A stretch of DNA of 64,000 nt, taken from contig CAIPDP010000082.1 in assembly GCA_903863845.1 (NCBI GenBank), forward strand, positions 1-64,000. Reading direction: 5' to 3'. Positions within the stretch are counted from its first letter, which is position 1; every line of letters begins with the position of its first letter. Both the position numbers and the translations under genes were made by a program. Source of the DNA: an uncultured Mucilaginibacter sp. Its GTDB lineage: Bacteria; Bacteroidota; Bacteroidia; Sphingobacteriales; Sphingobacteriaceae. The notes under the pieces were generated by a model. It did no database searches. It was not told the origin of the DNA and worked only from the letters and a program-made list of their open reading frames with translations. Of the stretch, positions 46,623 to 55,849 are shown piece after piece.

Positions 46623-48596
46623 ATGATCTACGTACGGTTAACCTTGTTTTTTATGTTGGCATCCGCCTGCACGGTTGTTGCAGCAAAGCCGATAACGATA
46701 ACTTCACCCGACAAGAACATCGTGTTCAGGCTCGATGGTAGCGCCAAAGGTTTAAATTATAGCGTGGCCTATAAAGGAAATGTACTTATAGAAAATTCGC
46801 AGCTAAGGATCAGCATTAAAAATGGCGGTGAATTTGGCGGTAGCGTTAGCACCGGGAAACCACAATTTAAACAAATGGAGGAAAGTTACGACCTGATAGT
46901 AGGACGCTCTTCTCATGTTCGCAGTATCAGTAATGAAGTTATAGTACCCGTAAGGGAAAACGCCGGACTGAAGCGTGAATTTGATATCGAGATCAGAGTT
47001 TTTAACGATGGGGCGGGATTTCGCTGGGTGCTGCCGGCAAGCCCTGGTTTAGAAAAGGTTGAGATCACCGATGAGTCAGATGCCTTCAACTTCAAGGGCG
47101 ATCCGAAAGCTCTGGTGCTTTTCAGGGAGAATTATACAACCTCGCATGAAGGGTTATATGACCATTTGCCTGTTAGCCAAATCAAAACTGATACCCTGAT
47201 GGACCTTCCGGCCTTGTTTGAATACCCCAGGGGCTTATATCTAGCAGTTACAGAAGCCAATTTGCTCGATTACGCGGGTATGTACCTTGTTAAACACAAT
47301 GGTGTACTTCAAAGCAGTTTATCGCCACTGCCTAAGCACAAAGACATCAAAGTTAAGGCAAGTTTGCCTCATAGCAGCCCATGGCGTGTGTTAGAGATCG
47401 GCGATAGGGTAGGTGCATTTTTGGAATCGAACATACTGACCAACCTGAGCGAACCCTGCAGGATAAAAGATATCAGCTGGATAAAGCCCGGTAAAACAAC
47501 TTTTCCGTGGTGGAACGGCAATGTTACACCCGATACTTCATGGGCCCCGGGCAATAACTACGAAACCAATATGTATTATGTTGATTTCTGCGCGAAATAT
47601 GGACTTGGTTACCATTCGGTTGTAGAATATGGTTTGCACGAATGGTATGTAAACGACGGTGCAACATTTCAACCGGGCCCTCATGCTGATCCTTCAAAAG
47701 CGGTACCCGGGCTTGACATGAAACAGATATGCGATTCGGCAAGAAAGCGTGGTGTGGGTATCAGGGTTTGGATCCATTTTTATGCGCTGTATCCAAAGCT
47801 GGATCAAACCTTTGATCAGCTCGAAAAATGGGGAGTTCAAGGCCTGATGTGCGATTTTATGGATCGCGACGACCAGGAAATGGTGCAAATGCAGAACGAG
47901 ATATTGGAAAAAGCGGCCCAACATCATTTACACGTTCAGTTCCACGGTGCATACAAACCAACCGGAACGGCACGAACCTATCCGAATGAGTTTACACGCG
48001 AAGGAACGCTCAACTATGAGAACGATAAATGGGGCGATAGGGTAACACCTGATGCCGATCTGAATATTGCGTTTACCCGTTTACTCGCTGGTTCAACCGA
48101 TTATCATTTAGGCGGATTCAGGGCCGCGAATGCCAAAACCTTTAAAGTGCATTATACAGCGCCAATGGTTCTAGGTACGCGTTGCCATATGTTGGGCATG
48201 TATGTGGTACTTGAAAATGAGCAGGGTATGGTTTGCGATTATCCGCAGGCATATATCGGGCAACCTGGTTTTGAGTTTTTACAACAGGTTCCGCTAACCT
48301 GGGACGAAACTAAGGTTTTGAATGCTAAAGTGAGTGAGTATATCACTGTTGCGCGCCGAAAGGGAGATGAATGGTATATCGGTAGCATCGGCAACAATAC
48401 AGTTCATAACATCAGTACATCACTTTCGTTTTTGCCACCGGGTAATTATACAGCAGAAGTTTATAGCGATGCCCCGGATGCTGATACAGATCCCAATCAT
48501 TTAACCAAAACAGTGGTACAGGTTAACAATAGCAGTGTTATCGATACTAAAATGATTGTTGGCGGAGGTCAGGTGATAAGAATCTATAAAAAATAG
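46623..48596 (+). CDS. Glycoside hydrolase family 97 (SusB-like)
   Basis: ITSPDKNIVFRLDGSAKGLNYSVAYKG; EYGLHEWYVND; GLMCDFMDRDDQEMVQMQNEILEKAAQHHLHVQFHGAYKPTGTARTYPNEFTREG. Confidence 0.93.
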   Translation: MIYVRLTLFFMLASACTVVAAKPITITSPDKNIVFRLDGSAKGLNYSVAYKGNVLIENSQLRISIKNGGEFGGSVSTGKPQFKQMEESYDLIVGRSSHVRSISNEVIVPVRENAGLKREFDIEIRVFNDGAGFRWVLPASPGLEKVEITDESDAFNFKGDPKALVLFRENYTTSHEGLYDHLPVSQIKTDTLMDLPALFEYPRGLYLAVTEANLLDYAGMYLVKHNGVLQSSLSPLPKHKDIKVKASLPHSSPWRVLEIGDRVGAFLESNILTNLSEPCRIKDISWIKPGKTTFPWWNGNVTPDTSWAPGNNYETNMYYVDFCAKYGLGYHSVVEYGLHEWYVNDGATFQPGPHADPSKAVPGLDMKQICDSARKRGVGIRVWIHFYALYPKLDQTFDQLEKWGVQGLMCDFMDRDDQEMVQMQNEILEKAAQHHLHVQFHGAYKPTGTARTYPNEFTREGTLNYENDKWGDRVTPDADLNIAFTRLLAGSTDYHLGGFRAANAKTFKVHYTAPMVLGTRCHMLGMYVVLENEQGMVCDYPQAYIGQPGFEFLQQVPLTWDETKVLNAKVSEYITVARRKGDEWYIGSIGNNTVHNISTSLSFLPPGNYTAEVYSDAPDADTDPNHLTKTVVQVNNSSVIDTKMIVGGGQVIRIYKK

Positions 48597-48698
48597 ATTA
48601 CAGATTTAGTTGGATTGGTTTCACAGATTTTATTACATAGGTAATTGATCTGTGTTTTTACCAGCCGTAAAATAATATTTGTGATCAAAAGGCGGATT

Positions 48699-48923
48699 TT
48701 AGAACAGATCGGTCACCCGGGTATTCTTCCTTTTAACATATTTGCGGATGTCGAGTACAATACCAGCAAAGAAGTAAAATATAAGCGGAAACCCAACCGC
48801 GAGGAAAGATGAGTAAATAAAGAATAACCTGATCTTGGAGATGGAGATGTTTAAGCGTTCGCCCAGGTACGTGCATACTCCAAAGGAGTAGCGTTCAAAA
48901 AAGGTAATTATCCGTTGCAACAT
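48699..48923 (-). CDS. PspC domain protein
   Basis: FGVCTYLGERLNISISKIRLFFIYSSFLAVGFPLIFYFFAGIVL. Confidence 0.8.
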   Translation of the reverse strand: MLQRIITFFERYSFGVCTYLGERLNISISKIRLFFIYSSFLAVGFPLIFYFFAGIVLDIRKYVKRKNTRVTDLF

Positions 48924-48924
48924 A

Positions 48925-50211
48925 TCACGCCATTTTAAGTATCTTATTTCCTATGCCGCAGTGCAGGCATTTTTTATAACTGCAATAGCAGTTTTTTAAT
49001 TCCAGCAAAGCTTGTGAGTCAAATGCTGTGTTAACCTTTATACCCACCGAATCAAAATTAGTTACAATATGATTATCCTCGGCAGGTAATTTTTCTAACA
49101 ATTTAAGGCTACGGTTGATAAAGTACTCCTGCTGGTTATGTTTTCCATAACAGAATAAAAATAACACAAAAGAATTTAATAAGAGAATATCGATGGAAGT
49201 TTGTCCCAAACTTTTGGATGATGCTTTCGATTCCACATCAAAACGATAGTGGTTTTCCCAATAGGGATTGACTGGCAGCTGGGAAAATAATTCTTTCAAC
49301 TGCACCACGTCACGGATCTCAATGATCTTTGAAAACAGGTGATTTGACTTAAAGATTAGCGCCGCAAACTGCGCTAATCGAATGGTGGGGAAATTTGTCG
49401 GGCGCATCCTCATAAATTTCCAAAGGTGTTTTTCGATTGGTTGCAAGCCATACTTCTTCTGGAGGAATTGGTATTCTGCCTGTAATAGTTTCGGGTAATC
49501 GTCGTTAAATTCGTCATTAAGCAATCCGGCTTGCCCAAATAGCAGGGCTTCAATTTGTTGCGGATTATTTTTATGCCGGGCCAATGTTAATTGTGGTAGC
49601 GATTTAGCCAACAATTCAAAGGGTAATGCATTGGTTTTAAAGCCAAAGTTAGCTGCCAGAAACTGATAAAATGTTTCTTCCCAGTCGCCTTTGTTTTTAT
49701 CCAAAGCGGCATTAACAACGAGTGCTCGTTTTTCCAGTCGTTCAATTAATACCCTTGTGAGCCAGTTGCGCATCGTCATGTCGTCCACAAACTTTATGCT
49801 ACCCTCACAAGGTATAAATTGTGGGTTGCCGAACGCAAGTTGATGGTACCGGTGGTATAATTCGGGTGCAATGCGGTCATGCAATTCGAGGGTTGGTAAT
49901 TTCCGGCCATCTGGCAGTACGATCGGGTCATCATCCCGGAATACCACATGCAAGATGACGTTGGCGTAGGCTGCATCGTTATTGTGCTTATGTTTATGCC
50001 AGTCGGATGAGTTGATATGTATTTCAACGTTCCCTGCCCAGGTTGTAGCACCAATTCTGATACGGGCATTATGGAAATCGGGGCCTGAGTCTGTATTTTG
50101 CATCCCAGCAGAAAATACCTCGATTTTTTCGCCTGAGGTCGTCATTAAATTATCCCGATCAAAGAGCCGGAATTTCCAGGTATAGTTGATAAAGTCTTCG
50201 GTAAAAAACAT
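48925..50211 (-). CDS. DUF2851 family protein
   Basis: MFFTEDFINYTWKFRLFDRDNLMTTSGEKIEVFSAGMQNTDSGPDFHNARIRIGATTWAGNVEIHINSSDWHKHKHNNDAAYANVILHVVF. Confidence 0.88.
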   Translation of the reverse strand: MFFTEDFINYTWKFRLFDRDNLMTTSGEKIEVFSAGMQNTDSGPDFHNARIRIGATTWAGNVEIHINSSDWHKHKHNNDAAYANVILHVVFRDDDPIVLPDGRKLPTLELHDRIAPELYHRYHQLAFGNPQFIPCEGSIKFVDDMTMRNWLTRVLIERLEKRALVVNAALDKNKGDWEETFYQFLAANFGFKTNALPFELLAKSLPQLTLARHKNNPQQIEALLFGQAGLLNDEFNDDYPKLLQAEYQFLQKKYGLQPIEKHLWKFMRMRPTNFPTIRLAQFAALIFKSNHLFSKIIEIRDVVQLKELFSQLPVNPYWENHYRFDVESKASSKSLGQTSIDILLLNSFVLFLFCYGKHNQQEYFINRSLKLLEKLPAEDNHIVTNFDSVGIKVNTAFDSQALLELKNCYCSYKKCLHCGIGNKILKMA

Positions 50212-50334
50212 TGGAATAAAGTTAAAGAAAATTCTAAATCGAATAAAGCCCTTGAAGCTTGCTGAGTTACAAAAAACTTATGTACTTTCTATCTTTCAGC
50301 TACCATGCCTTAGCTCTCAACTACCGATCGTATC

Positions 50335-50532
50335 AAATCTAACGTAAGCGGCTCTCTGGGTAACCTGGTGGAGAGGTAATACTTGTATCTCAACTTTTTC
50401 CCAAAAGCTGATCATACAGTGCAATTGCTTAACGCTGCCGGCATATTTGTCATAGGTTTTTTAATGGGGCCGATAGGAGGGTAGTTGATGGGTACCTATG
50501 CCGGATACAAAAAGATTTTTGAAGATGGATGA
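50335..50532 (+). pseudogene. Remnant of MHS-family MFS transporter (alpha-ketoglutarate permease-like)
   Basis: One continuous frame with stops: [63 protein letters not shown]. Confidence 0.7.
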
Positions 50533-50581
50533 TTGAAAAGAATACAGGAAAAAGCTATATAGAATAAGTGATTTCCCGGAT

Positions 50582-51895
50582 CTAGGGCACGTAATAATAA
50601 ACCCCATATCCCGTAGTGCCGATCACAAAGCTGGAATTTGCAGCTAAAGTATAACTCACTACACCTATATTACCAAATTGCAGGGTCATATCTTTGTATT
50701 GGTTAAAATCAGCCGTACGGAATATACCCAGACCTCCAAACGAAAAATAGTAATTACCGTTTATCTTGCTGATGTTATCAATGTTTGAATAGGTAGAGGC
50801 ATCTTGCTGCTGGCTGAACACGGGTAACCACGAACTACCATTGTCTACAGATTCATATATGCTGCCGGTATTACTTGGCGCATTATGTGGGCCACCCATA
50901 AATAAATACCCGTTGTTATCGATATACAATGATTCAGCACTGGATAGTAAGTAACTTGAAGTTGGACCGATATTGATCCAGGTGCCCTGATGAACAGGCA
51001 ATTTGTAAACTGAGGCATCGGGGCCGATGATATACAGATCGCCATTGGTCTGCTCAACCGGATAGGTACAGGGACCGCCTGGCAGCCCGTTGTCGTTTTC
51101 ATTCCAGGTTTGACCTTTATCGTCCGATTCAAACAAACCATAGTTATTCGAGAAGAAAAGTTTACCGCTCGGCGTATATGCGATATCAGAGAAATTGAGC
51201 ACATCAATAATACCGCTGCTAATATTTGTCCAGGTTTGCCCATTATCACCTGAATGGAAAATTCCGTCATTATAAGTAGCCATAAAAACATCATTCCCTG
51301 AACTTAGGATCTTGCTGATAACATAGTTTTTAGAAAATGTCTTTAGGGGCTTCCAGCTTTTGGCATTATCATCTGAATAGTAAGGATAGCCCGCCAAATT
51401 CAATGAAGCCAAAATTCTGCCTGAAGACAGTGTAGTAACCTTGTTTACAGGAAAATTTTGCAGGCATCCACCCTTATGCCAGCCATGTGAAGTAGCCAGC
51501 CCGATAGCCGCTACTTTAACAGAGTCTCGCCGATTAAGATTGGCATCCAATAGCACTGCATTTAGCGTTTGATTGCCTATATCGCCGCTCAGGTACCAGG
51601 CGAAGGAAGCTTGTCCATTGGTGTTGGTACTTGCTTCTGTTACTGCCAGATCCTCACAACCAGATCTCAAAAACTGGATCGAACACCCTTGAACCGGTGT
51701 TCCGTTGTTGGTTACTTTGAATATGACAGAGTCTTTTAGTTTATTTCCAATAGTATCAGTTTGATAGTTGCCACTAACCAACTGTATATGTAAACCATTT
51801 TGCAGGTCCAAATTTTGGATGGTCTTAGGTACATCTTTCTTGCAACCAACACTAAATACAAAAAGGGCAGCCGCCAGATATAATAACTTGTTCAT
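50582..51895 (-). CDS. Lipoprotein with Ig-like N-terminus and BNR/Asp-box-like repeats
   Basis: Lipobox FSVGCKKD; repeated YSDDNAKSWKPL, HSGDNGQTWTNI, ESDDKGQTWNEN, ESVDNGSSWLPV. Confidence 0.82.
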   Translation of the reverse strand: MNKLLYLAAALFVFSVGCKKDVPKTIQNLDLQNGLHIQLVSGNYQTDTIGNKLKDSVIFKVTNNGTPVQGCSIQFLRSGCEDLAVTEASTNTNGQASFAWYLSGDIGNQTLNAVLLDANLNRRDSVKVAAIGLATSHGWHKGGCLQNFPVNKVTTLSSGRILASLNLAGYPYYSDDNAKSWKPLKTFSKNYVISKILSSGNDVFMATYNDGIFHSGDNGQTWTNISSGIIDVLNFSDIAYTPSGKLFFSNNYGLFESDDKGQTWNENDNGLPGGPCTYPVEQTNGDLYIIGPDASVYKLPVHQGTWINIGPTSSYLLSSAESLYIDNNGYLFMGGPHNAPSNTGSIYESVDNGSSWLPVFSQQQDASTYSNIDNISKINGNYYFSFGGLGIFRTADFNQYKDMTLQFGNIGVVSYTLAANSSFVIGTTGYGVYYYVP

Positions 51896-51991
51896 TTTCG
51901 AAACACACACGTAAGCTCAGTTTTACGTAAAGTGCTCCGGTAGGGTTACCGGGGGCTACCATGTCGAACTATATCGATAATGCTTTATTTC

Positions 51992-52681
51992 TCAGGCAGA
52001 AACCAATCCTGATATAATGTTGATACTTAACGCAACAATGGCTGTATTAAAAATGAAAGAAATAAGTCCGTGTAACCACGCCAGGCGCCTGATAGACCGG
52101 GAAGAAATTTCAACGTCGGATACCTGGAAGGTCATGCCGATCACAAAGGAAAAATAAACAAAGTCGAGATAATCAGGTTCATTCTCATCTGGAAATTGCA
52201 AGCCGCCTCCGGTTTTCGGGCTGCCGTCATCCGAGTCGGTATCGTAGTAGATATGAGCATAACGCGTAGTAAAAATGGTATGCACCAACCACCATGAAAC
52301 AAAAACGGCCGTTATGGCCAAAAAGATATGACTATCAGCATGACTGCCATGTTCTTTTGCAGATTTCAGCAGGAAATAAACAGCGGCCAGGCTAACTACC
52401 GAAGATACAATGACGAAACTGAAAAGCATCAGGCGGCTGGAGTCCTGGATGCGAGCAATTTTACGTACCTCCCGAGGGTGACTTGTCAGGAAAGCGATCC
52501 AAACCAACGCGATAACGCTTACAGCAAAAGCCATCCAGGTTAACAGGAATATAGTTGGCCAGGAAAAACGATCGTATATGAAAAAAAGTGTGATCGCACT
52601 GATAATAATACCCGCAACAAAGCGGTGCTGGGCATCTATGCGTAAAAAAATATGCGGTTTTGAAGTAATAGGTGTACTCAT
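51992..52681 (-). CDS. DUF1345 family membrane protein
   Basis: Multiple TM segments; FLAITAVFVSWWLVHTIFTTRYAHIYY; YLDFVYFSFVIGMTFQVSDVEISSRSIRR. Confidence 0.88.
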   Translation of the reverse strand: MSTPITSKPHIFLRIDAQHRFVAGIIISAITLFFIYDRFSWPTIFLLTWMAFAVSVIALVWIAFLTSHPREVRKIARIQDSSRLMLFSFVIVSSVVSLAAVYFLLKSAKEHGSHADSHIFLAITAVFVSWWLVHTIFTTRYAHIYYDTDSDDGSPKTGGGLQFPDENEPDYLDFVYFSFVIGMTFQVSDVEISSRSIRRLAWLHGLISFIFNTAIVALSINIISGLVSA

Positions 52682-52759
52682 CGGTTGTTCTGAATTACGG
52701 ACTTTGCCAAAGAAGGAAACGAATATAATTAATTTTTGTTCTTCGATATCCGTTGACTG

Positions 52760-52954
52760 TCAATCAATAATTTCAATGACCCGTCCTACCTGCCCATCTT
52801 CAAGCCGTACTTTTATGCCCCTGGAATGAAAGGCTGAGCTCGTTAGCAGATCTTTAACTATTCCTTTTGTGCGTTTACCCGAACGCTGGTCTTTTTTGAG
52901 GATGATCTCGACCTCAAGCCCCGGGAAAATATCGTTTCGGTTTTGGTAACTCAT
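52760..52954 (-). CDS. YwbE family protein
   Basis: NDIFPGLEVEIILKKDQRSGKRTKGIVKDLLTSSAFHSRGIKVRLEDGQVGRV. Confidence 0.88.
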   Translation of the reverse strand: MSYQNRNDIFPGLEVEIILKKDQRSGKRTKGIVKDLLTSSAFHSRGIKVRLEDGQVGRVIEIID

Positions 52955-52965
52955 CTTATTTCCTG

Positions 52966-54300
52966 TTAACTCACAAGTGATGCCACTGAGCGGCTCACTT
53001 TTTCGAAATCAAAACTTTTCACCAGCGTATTAAGGGCTGCATTGATCTGCTCATTATTGAGGTTGCCGATACTGCCTTCATGGGTATGCAAGGCTTTTTT
53101 TTCCGGATCGAAATTGCCTTGTTCTATTGCCACCCCTACCTGTTTATAAGCGTCACGGAATGGTAGTCCACCAAGTACCAGTTTATTGACTTCATCGACA
53201 CTAAACAGATATGCATATTTAGGGTCATCGAGGATATTTACTCTTACTTCGATGTGTTCAAGCATAAAAGCTGCCATTTGCAGGCAAAGTTTAAGGTCGG
53301 TAAAGGCAGGGAAAAGTAACTCTTTCAACAGCTGCAGCTCACGGTGATAGCCCGAGGGAAGGTTGGTTGTCATTAATGCTACATCATTTGGCAATGCTTG
53401 TAACCTGTTGCATTTGCCACGCATAATTTCCCAAACATCCGGATTTTTTTTATGTGGCATAATGCTGCTACCGGTGGTCAGGTTATCGGGGTAACTTACA
53501 AAACTAAAGTTTTGGCTCAGGTACAGGGTTTGGTCCATCGCCATTTTGGCCAGTGTTGCAGCAACAGATGATAAAGCCTGTGCAATTACCCTTTCAGTTT
53601 TCCCACGGCCCATTTGCGCATAAACTACATTATAATTTAAACTATCAAAGCCAAGTAATGTGGTCGTCAAAGTCCTGTTCAGAGGGAATGACGAACCATA
53701 GCCGGCGGCCGATCCGAGCGGATTTTTATTGGTTATTTTATAGGCAGCAAGTAGCAGCTCCAGATCATCGATCAGGCTTTCGGCATATGCTCCGAACCAT
53801 AACCCAAATGAAGAAGGCATGGCGATTTGCAAATGGGTATAGCCGGGCAACAATACTGCTTTGTGCTTTTCGCTCAATTTGATCAATTGGTTAAATAGCG
53901 TCACCACTTCGCCCACCACTTCCTGCAACTCGTGGCGGAAGAATAGTTTCAAATCAACTAGTACCTGGTCGTTGCGAGAACGGCCGCTGTGGATTTTTTT
54001 ACCTGCATCGCCAATGCGACGGGTGAGCAGTAATTCGACCTGCGAATGAACGTCTTCAACACCTGCTTCAATTACAAATGTGCCATTTAAAACCTCACGG
54101 TAAATGTTCTTCAATTCAGCCTGGACAAGTTCATAGTCGGCCGTGTCAAGTAAGCCAATGCTTTGCAACATGGTAGTATGCGCCAGGGAGCCAAGCACAT
54201 CAAAGGCTGCCATTTGAGCATCCAGTTCACGGTCGCGCCCAACTGTGAAATTTTCAACGAGTTCGTTAACATTGGTGGTTTTCTGCCATAGCTTACTCAT
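52966..54300 (-). CDS. argH: Argininosuccinate lyase
   Basis: GKKIHSGRSRNDQVLVDLKLF; GSSIMPHKKNPDVWEIMRGK. Confidence 0.96.
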   Translation of the reverse strand: MSKLWQKTTNVNELVENFTVGRDRELDAQMAAFDVLGSLAHTTMLQSIGLLDTADYELVQAELKNIYREVLNGTFVIEAGVEDVHSQVELLLTRRIGDAGKKIHSGRSRNDQVLVDLKLFFRHELQEVVGEVVTLFNQLIKLSEKHKAVLLPGYTHLQIAMPSSFGLWFGAYAESLIDDLELLLAAYKITNKNPLGSAAGYGSSFPLNRTLTTTLLGFDSLNYNVVYAQMGRGKTERVIAQALSSVAATLAKMAMDQTLYLSQNFSFVSYPDNLTTGSSIMPHKKNPDVWEIMRGKCNRLQALPNDVALMTTNLPSGYHRELQLLKELLFPAFTDLKLCLQMAAFMLEHIEVRVNILDDPKYAYLFSVDEVNKLVLGGLPFRDAYKQVGVAIEQGNFDPEKKALHTHEGSIGNLNNEQINAALNTLVKSFDFEKVSRSVASLVS

Positions 54301-54503
54301 GGTGCAAATATGGGATTAATTTTATTCTTTGATAAAAATGAACCGACAATTAAGCGCTGCTCATGCATTTCGCTCCCAATTAAAATCGTTTTGGTTTCGG
54401 TCGCTGGTAGAGTTATGGAACATTTATCAGAAGAAAATTGGCTGTTGGTACCAGCTATTTAAATTAAGGCAATAATCTTATTTTTGATCAGTAAATCATT
54501 CCA

Positions 54504-55058
54504 ATGGCTTTTATTGAAATCCAAACACCGCGATTGCTATTGCGTCAATGGCAGGAAAGTGATTACGAACCGTTTATTGCGCTCAATGCCGATCCGGTTG
54601 TGATGGAATATTTTGAGTCGGTTCGCACCCGGGAAGAATCGCTGGCACAGATTGGACGAATTACCGCCAATATAGACAAGAATGGCTATGGCTTTTTTGC
54701 GGTGGAACGCAAAGATACTGGTCAATTTATAGGTTTTACCGGTTTGACCAATGCCCCCTTCGAAAGCTGGTTTACTCCCTGCATCGAAATAGGTTGGCGC
54801 ATGAGCAGAGCGCATTGGGGCCAGGGTTTTGCTACAGAAGCAGCTGAGGCTTGTCTTCAATTCGGATTCGATAAATTGGATGTCCAGCATATCTATTCTT
54901 TTACTTCGATTCATAATAATCGATCAGAGCATGTGATGCTACGTATTGGCATGCAAAGGGTAGGGGAGTTTGACCATCCCAATGTTAAAAATGGCCATTA
55001 TCTTAAACCGCATGTTTTGTATAGAATAAGCGCCCCAACAACAAAAAAGCAGCCCTGA
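54504..55058 (+). CDS. GNAT family N-acetyltransferase (RimJ/RimL type)
   Basis: TPRLLLRQWQESDYEPFIALNADPVVMEYF; IEIGWRMSRAHWGQGFATEAAEACLQFGFDKL. Confidence 0.93.
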   Translation: MAFIEIQTPRLLLRQWQESDYEPFIALNADPVVMEYFESVRTREESLAQIGRITANIDKNGYGFFAVERKDTGQFIGFTGLTNAPFESWFTPCIEIGWRMSRAHWGQGFATEAAEACLQFGFDKLDVQHIYSFTSIHNNRSEHVMLRIGMQRVGEFDHPNVKNGHYLKPHVLYRISAPTTKKQP

Positions 55059-55070
55059 GGCTGCTTTTTT
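55042..55070 (+). terminator. Rho-independent terminator overlapping the GNAT gene stop
   Basis: aaaaaagcagccctgaggctgctttttt. Confidence 0.85.
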
Positions 55071-55096
55071 GTTTATTAAATATTTTACAACTAAGA

Positions 55097-55840
55097 TCAG
55101 GCCTGTTTCTCAATATTTGGGTTTGCAGCCGGAGGTTCGGGCGCTACCGCCGGTGCTGATTGCTGCGAAGTAACTACGGTAAACGGTTTAACTTTTTCCT
55201 TTTTCCCAAATTTCAACAGATCAGGTTTAAAATAGAAAACTACACCTGAAGCAACAAGTAATATACCGAATACTATGAATAAAAAATGTCCGGCCTTTCC
55301 GCCTGGTGTCATCTCGTAGGTGAAAATTGCTTTTCCAAAAGCATCTTTATCCGGATTTACATTTGCAGCGCCGCTGGGGAAATTTATTTTCCAGAATGTT
55401 TCCATGAGATTTCCATAGGAATTGAAAGTAGTTGTTAAGGCGAAGTTATGGTCACTGATTTTGGTGATATCGGGTTTTTTCTGATCGAGATCAAGTACCC
55501 AGTTGCCATTTTCGTCAATTTTAGCGATACCGAGCGCATCGAACGAAAGTGTCCAGGTATGTTCAGCGCCATCATCTTTATAACTCCAGTTTTGGAGGTA
55601 CCAGCCGGGTAACGAACGTTCTTCTTCCCGTTTCAACAGATCTAACGCATTAGTACCATATATATTGATATAATTTTCCCAACGACTGGCATTATAAAAT
55701 CGAGTTATCGAAATGTGTCCATCGCCATAATTATCAATATCGATGGTTACGGTTTGTTTTTGCGGCTCAATCTGTTGTGCCTTTATGTTAAGACAGGTTA
55801 CAGTAAGTAGTGTAGTTAATAAGAGATATATCTTTTTCAT
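55097..55840 (-). CDS. Hypothetical exported, single-TM membrane protein
   Basis: Signal peptide ...LNIKAQ and C-terminal TM HFLFIVFGILLVASGVVFYF. Confidence 0.7.
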   Translation of the reverse strand: MKKIYLLLTTLLTVTCLNIKAQQIEPQKQTVTIDIDNYGDGHISITRFYNASRWENYINIYGTNALDLLKREEERSLPGWYLQNWSYKDDGAEHTWTLSFDALGIAKIDENGNWVLDLDQKKPDITKISDHNFALTTTFNSYGNLMETFWKINFPSGAANVNPDKDAFGKAIFTYEMTPGGKAGHFLFIVFGILLVASGVVFYFKPDLLKFGKKEKVKPFTVVTSQQSAPAVAPEPPAANPNIEKQA

Positions 55841-55849
55841 GATTACAGG

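Noticed and set aside
54303-54503. Short ORF MNRQLSAAHAFRSQLKSFWFRS... between argH and the GNAT gene
   Set aside because: No recognisable family or supporting signals; could not be distinguished from chance.
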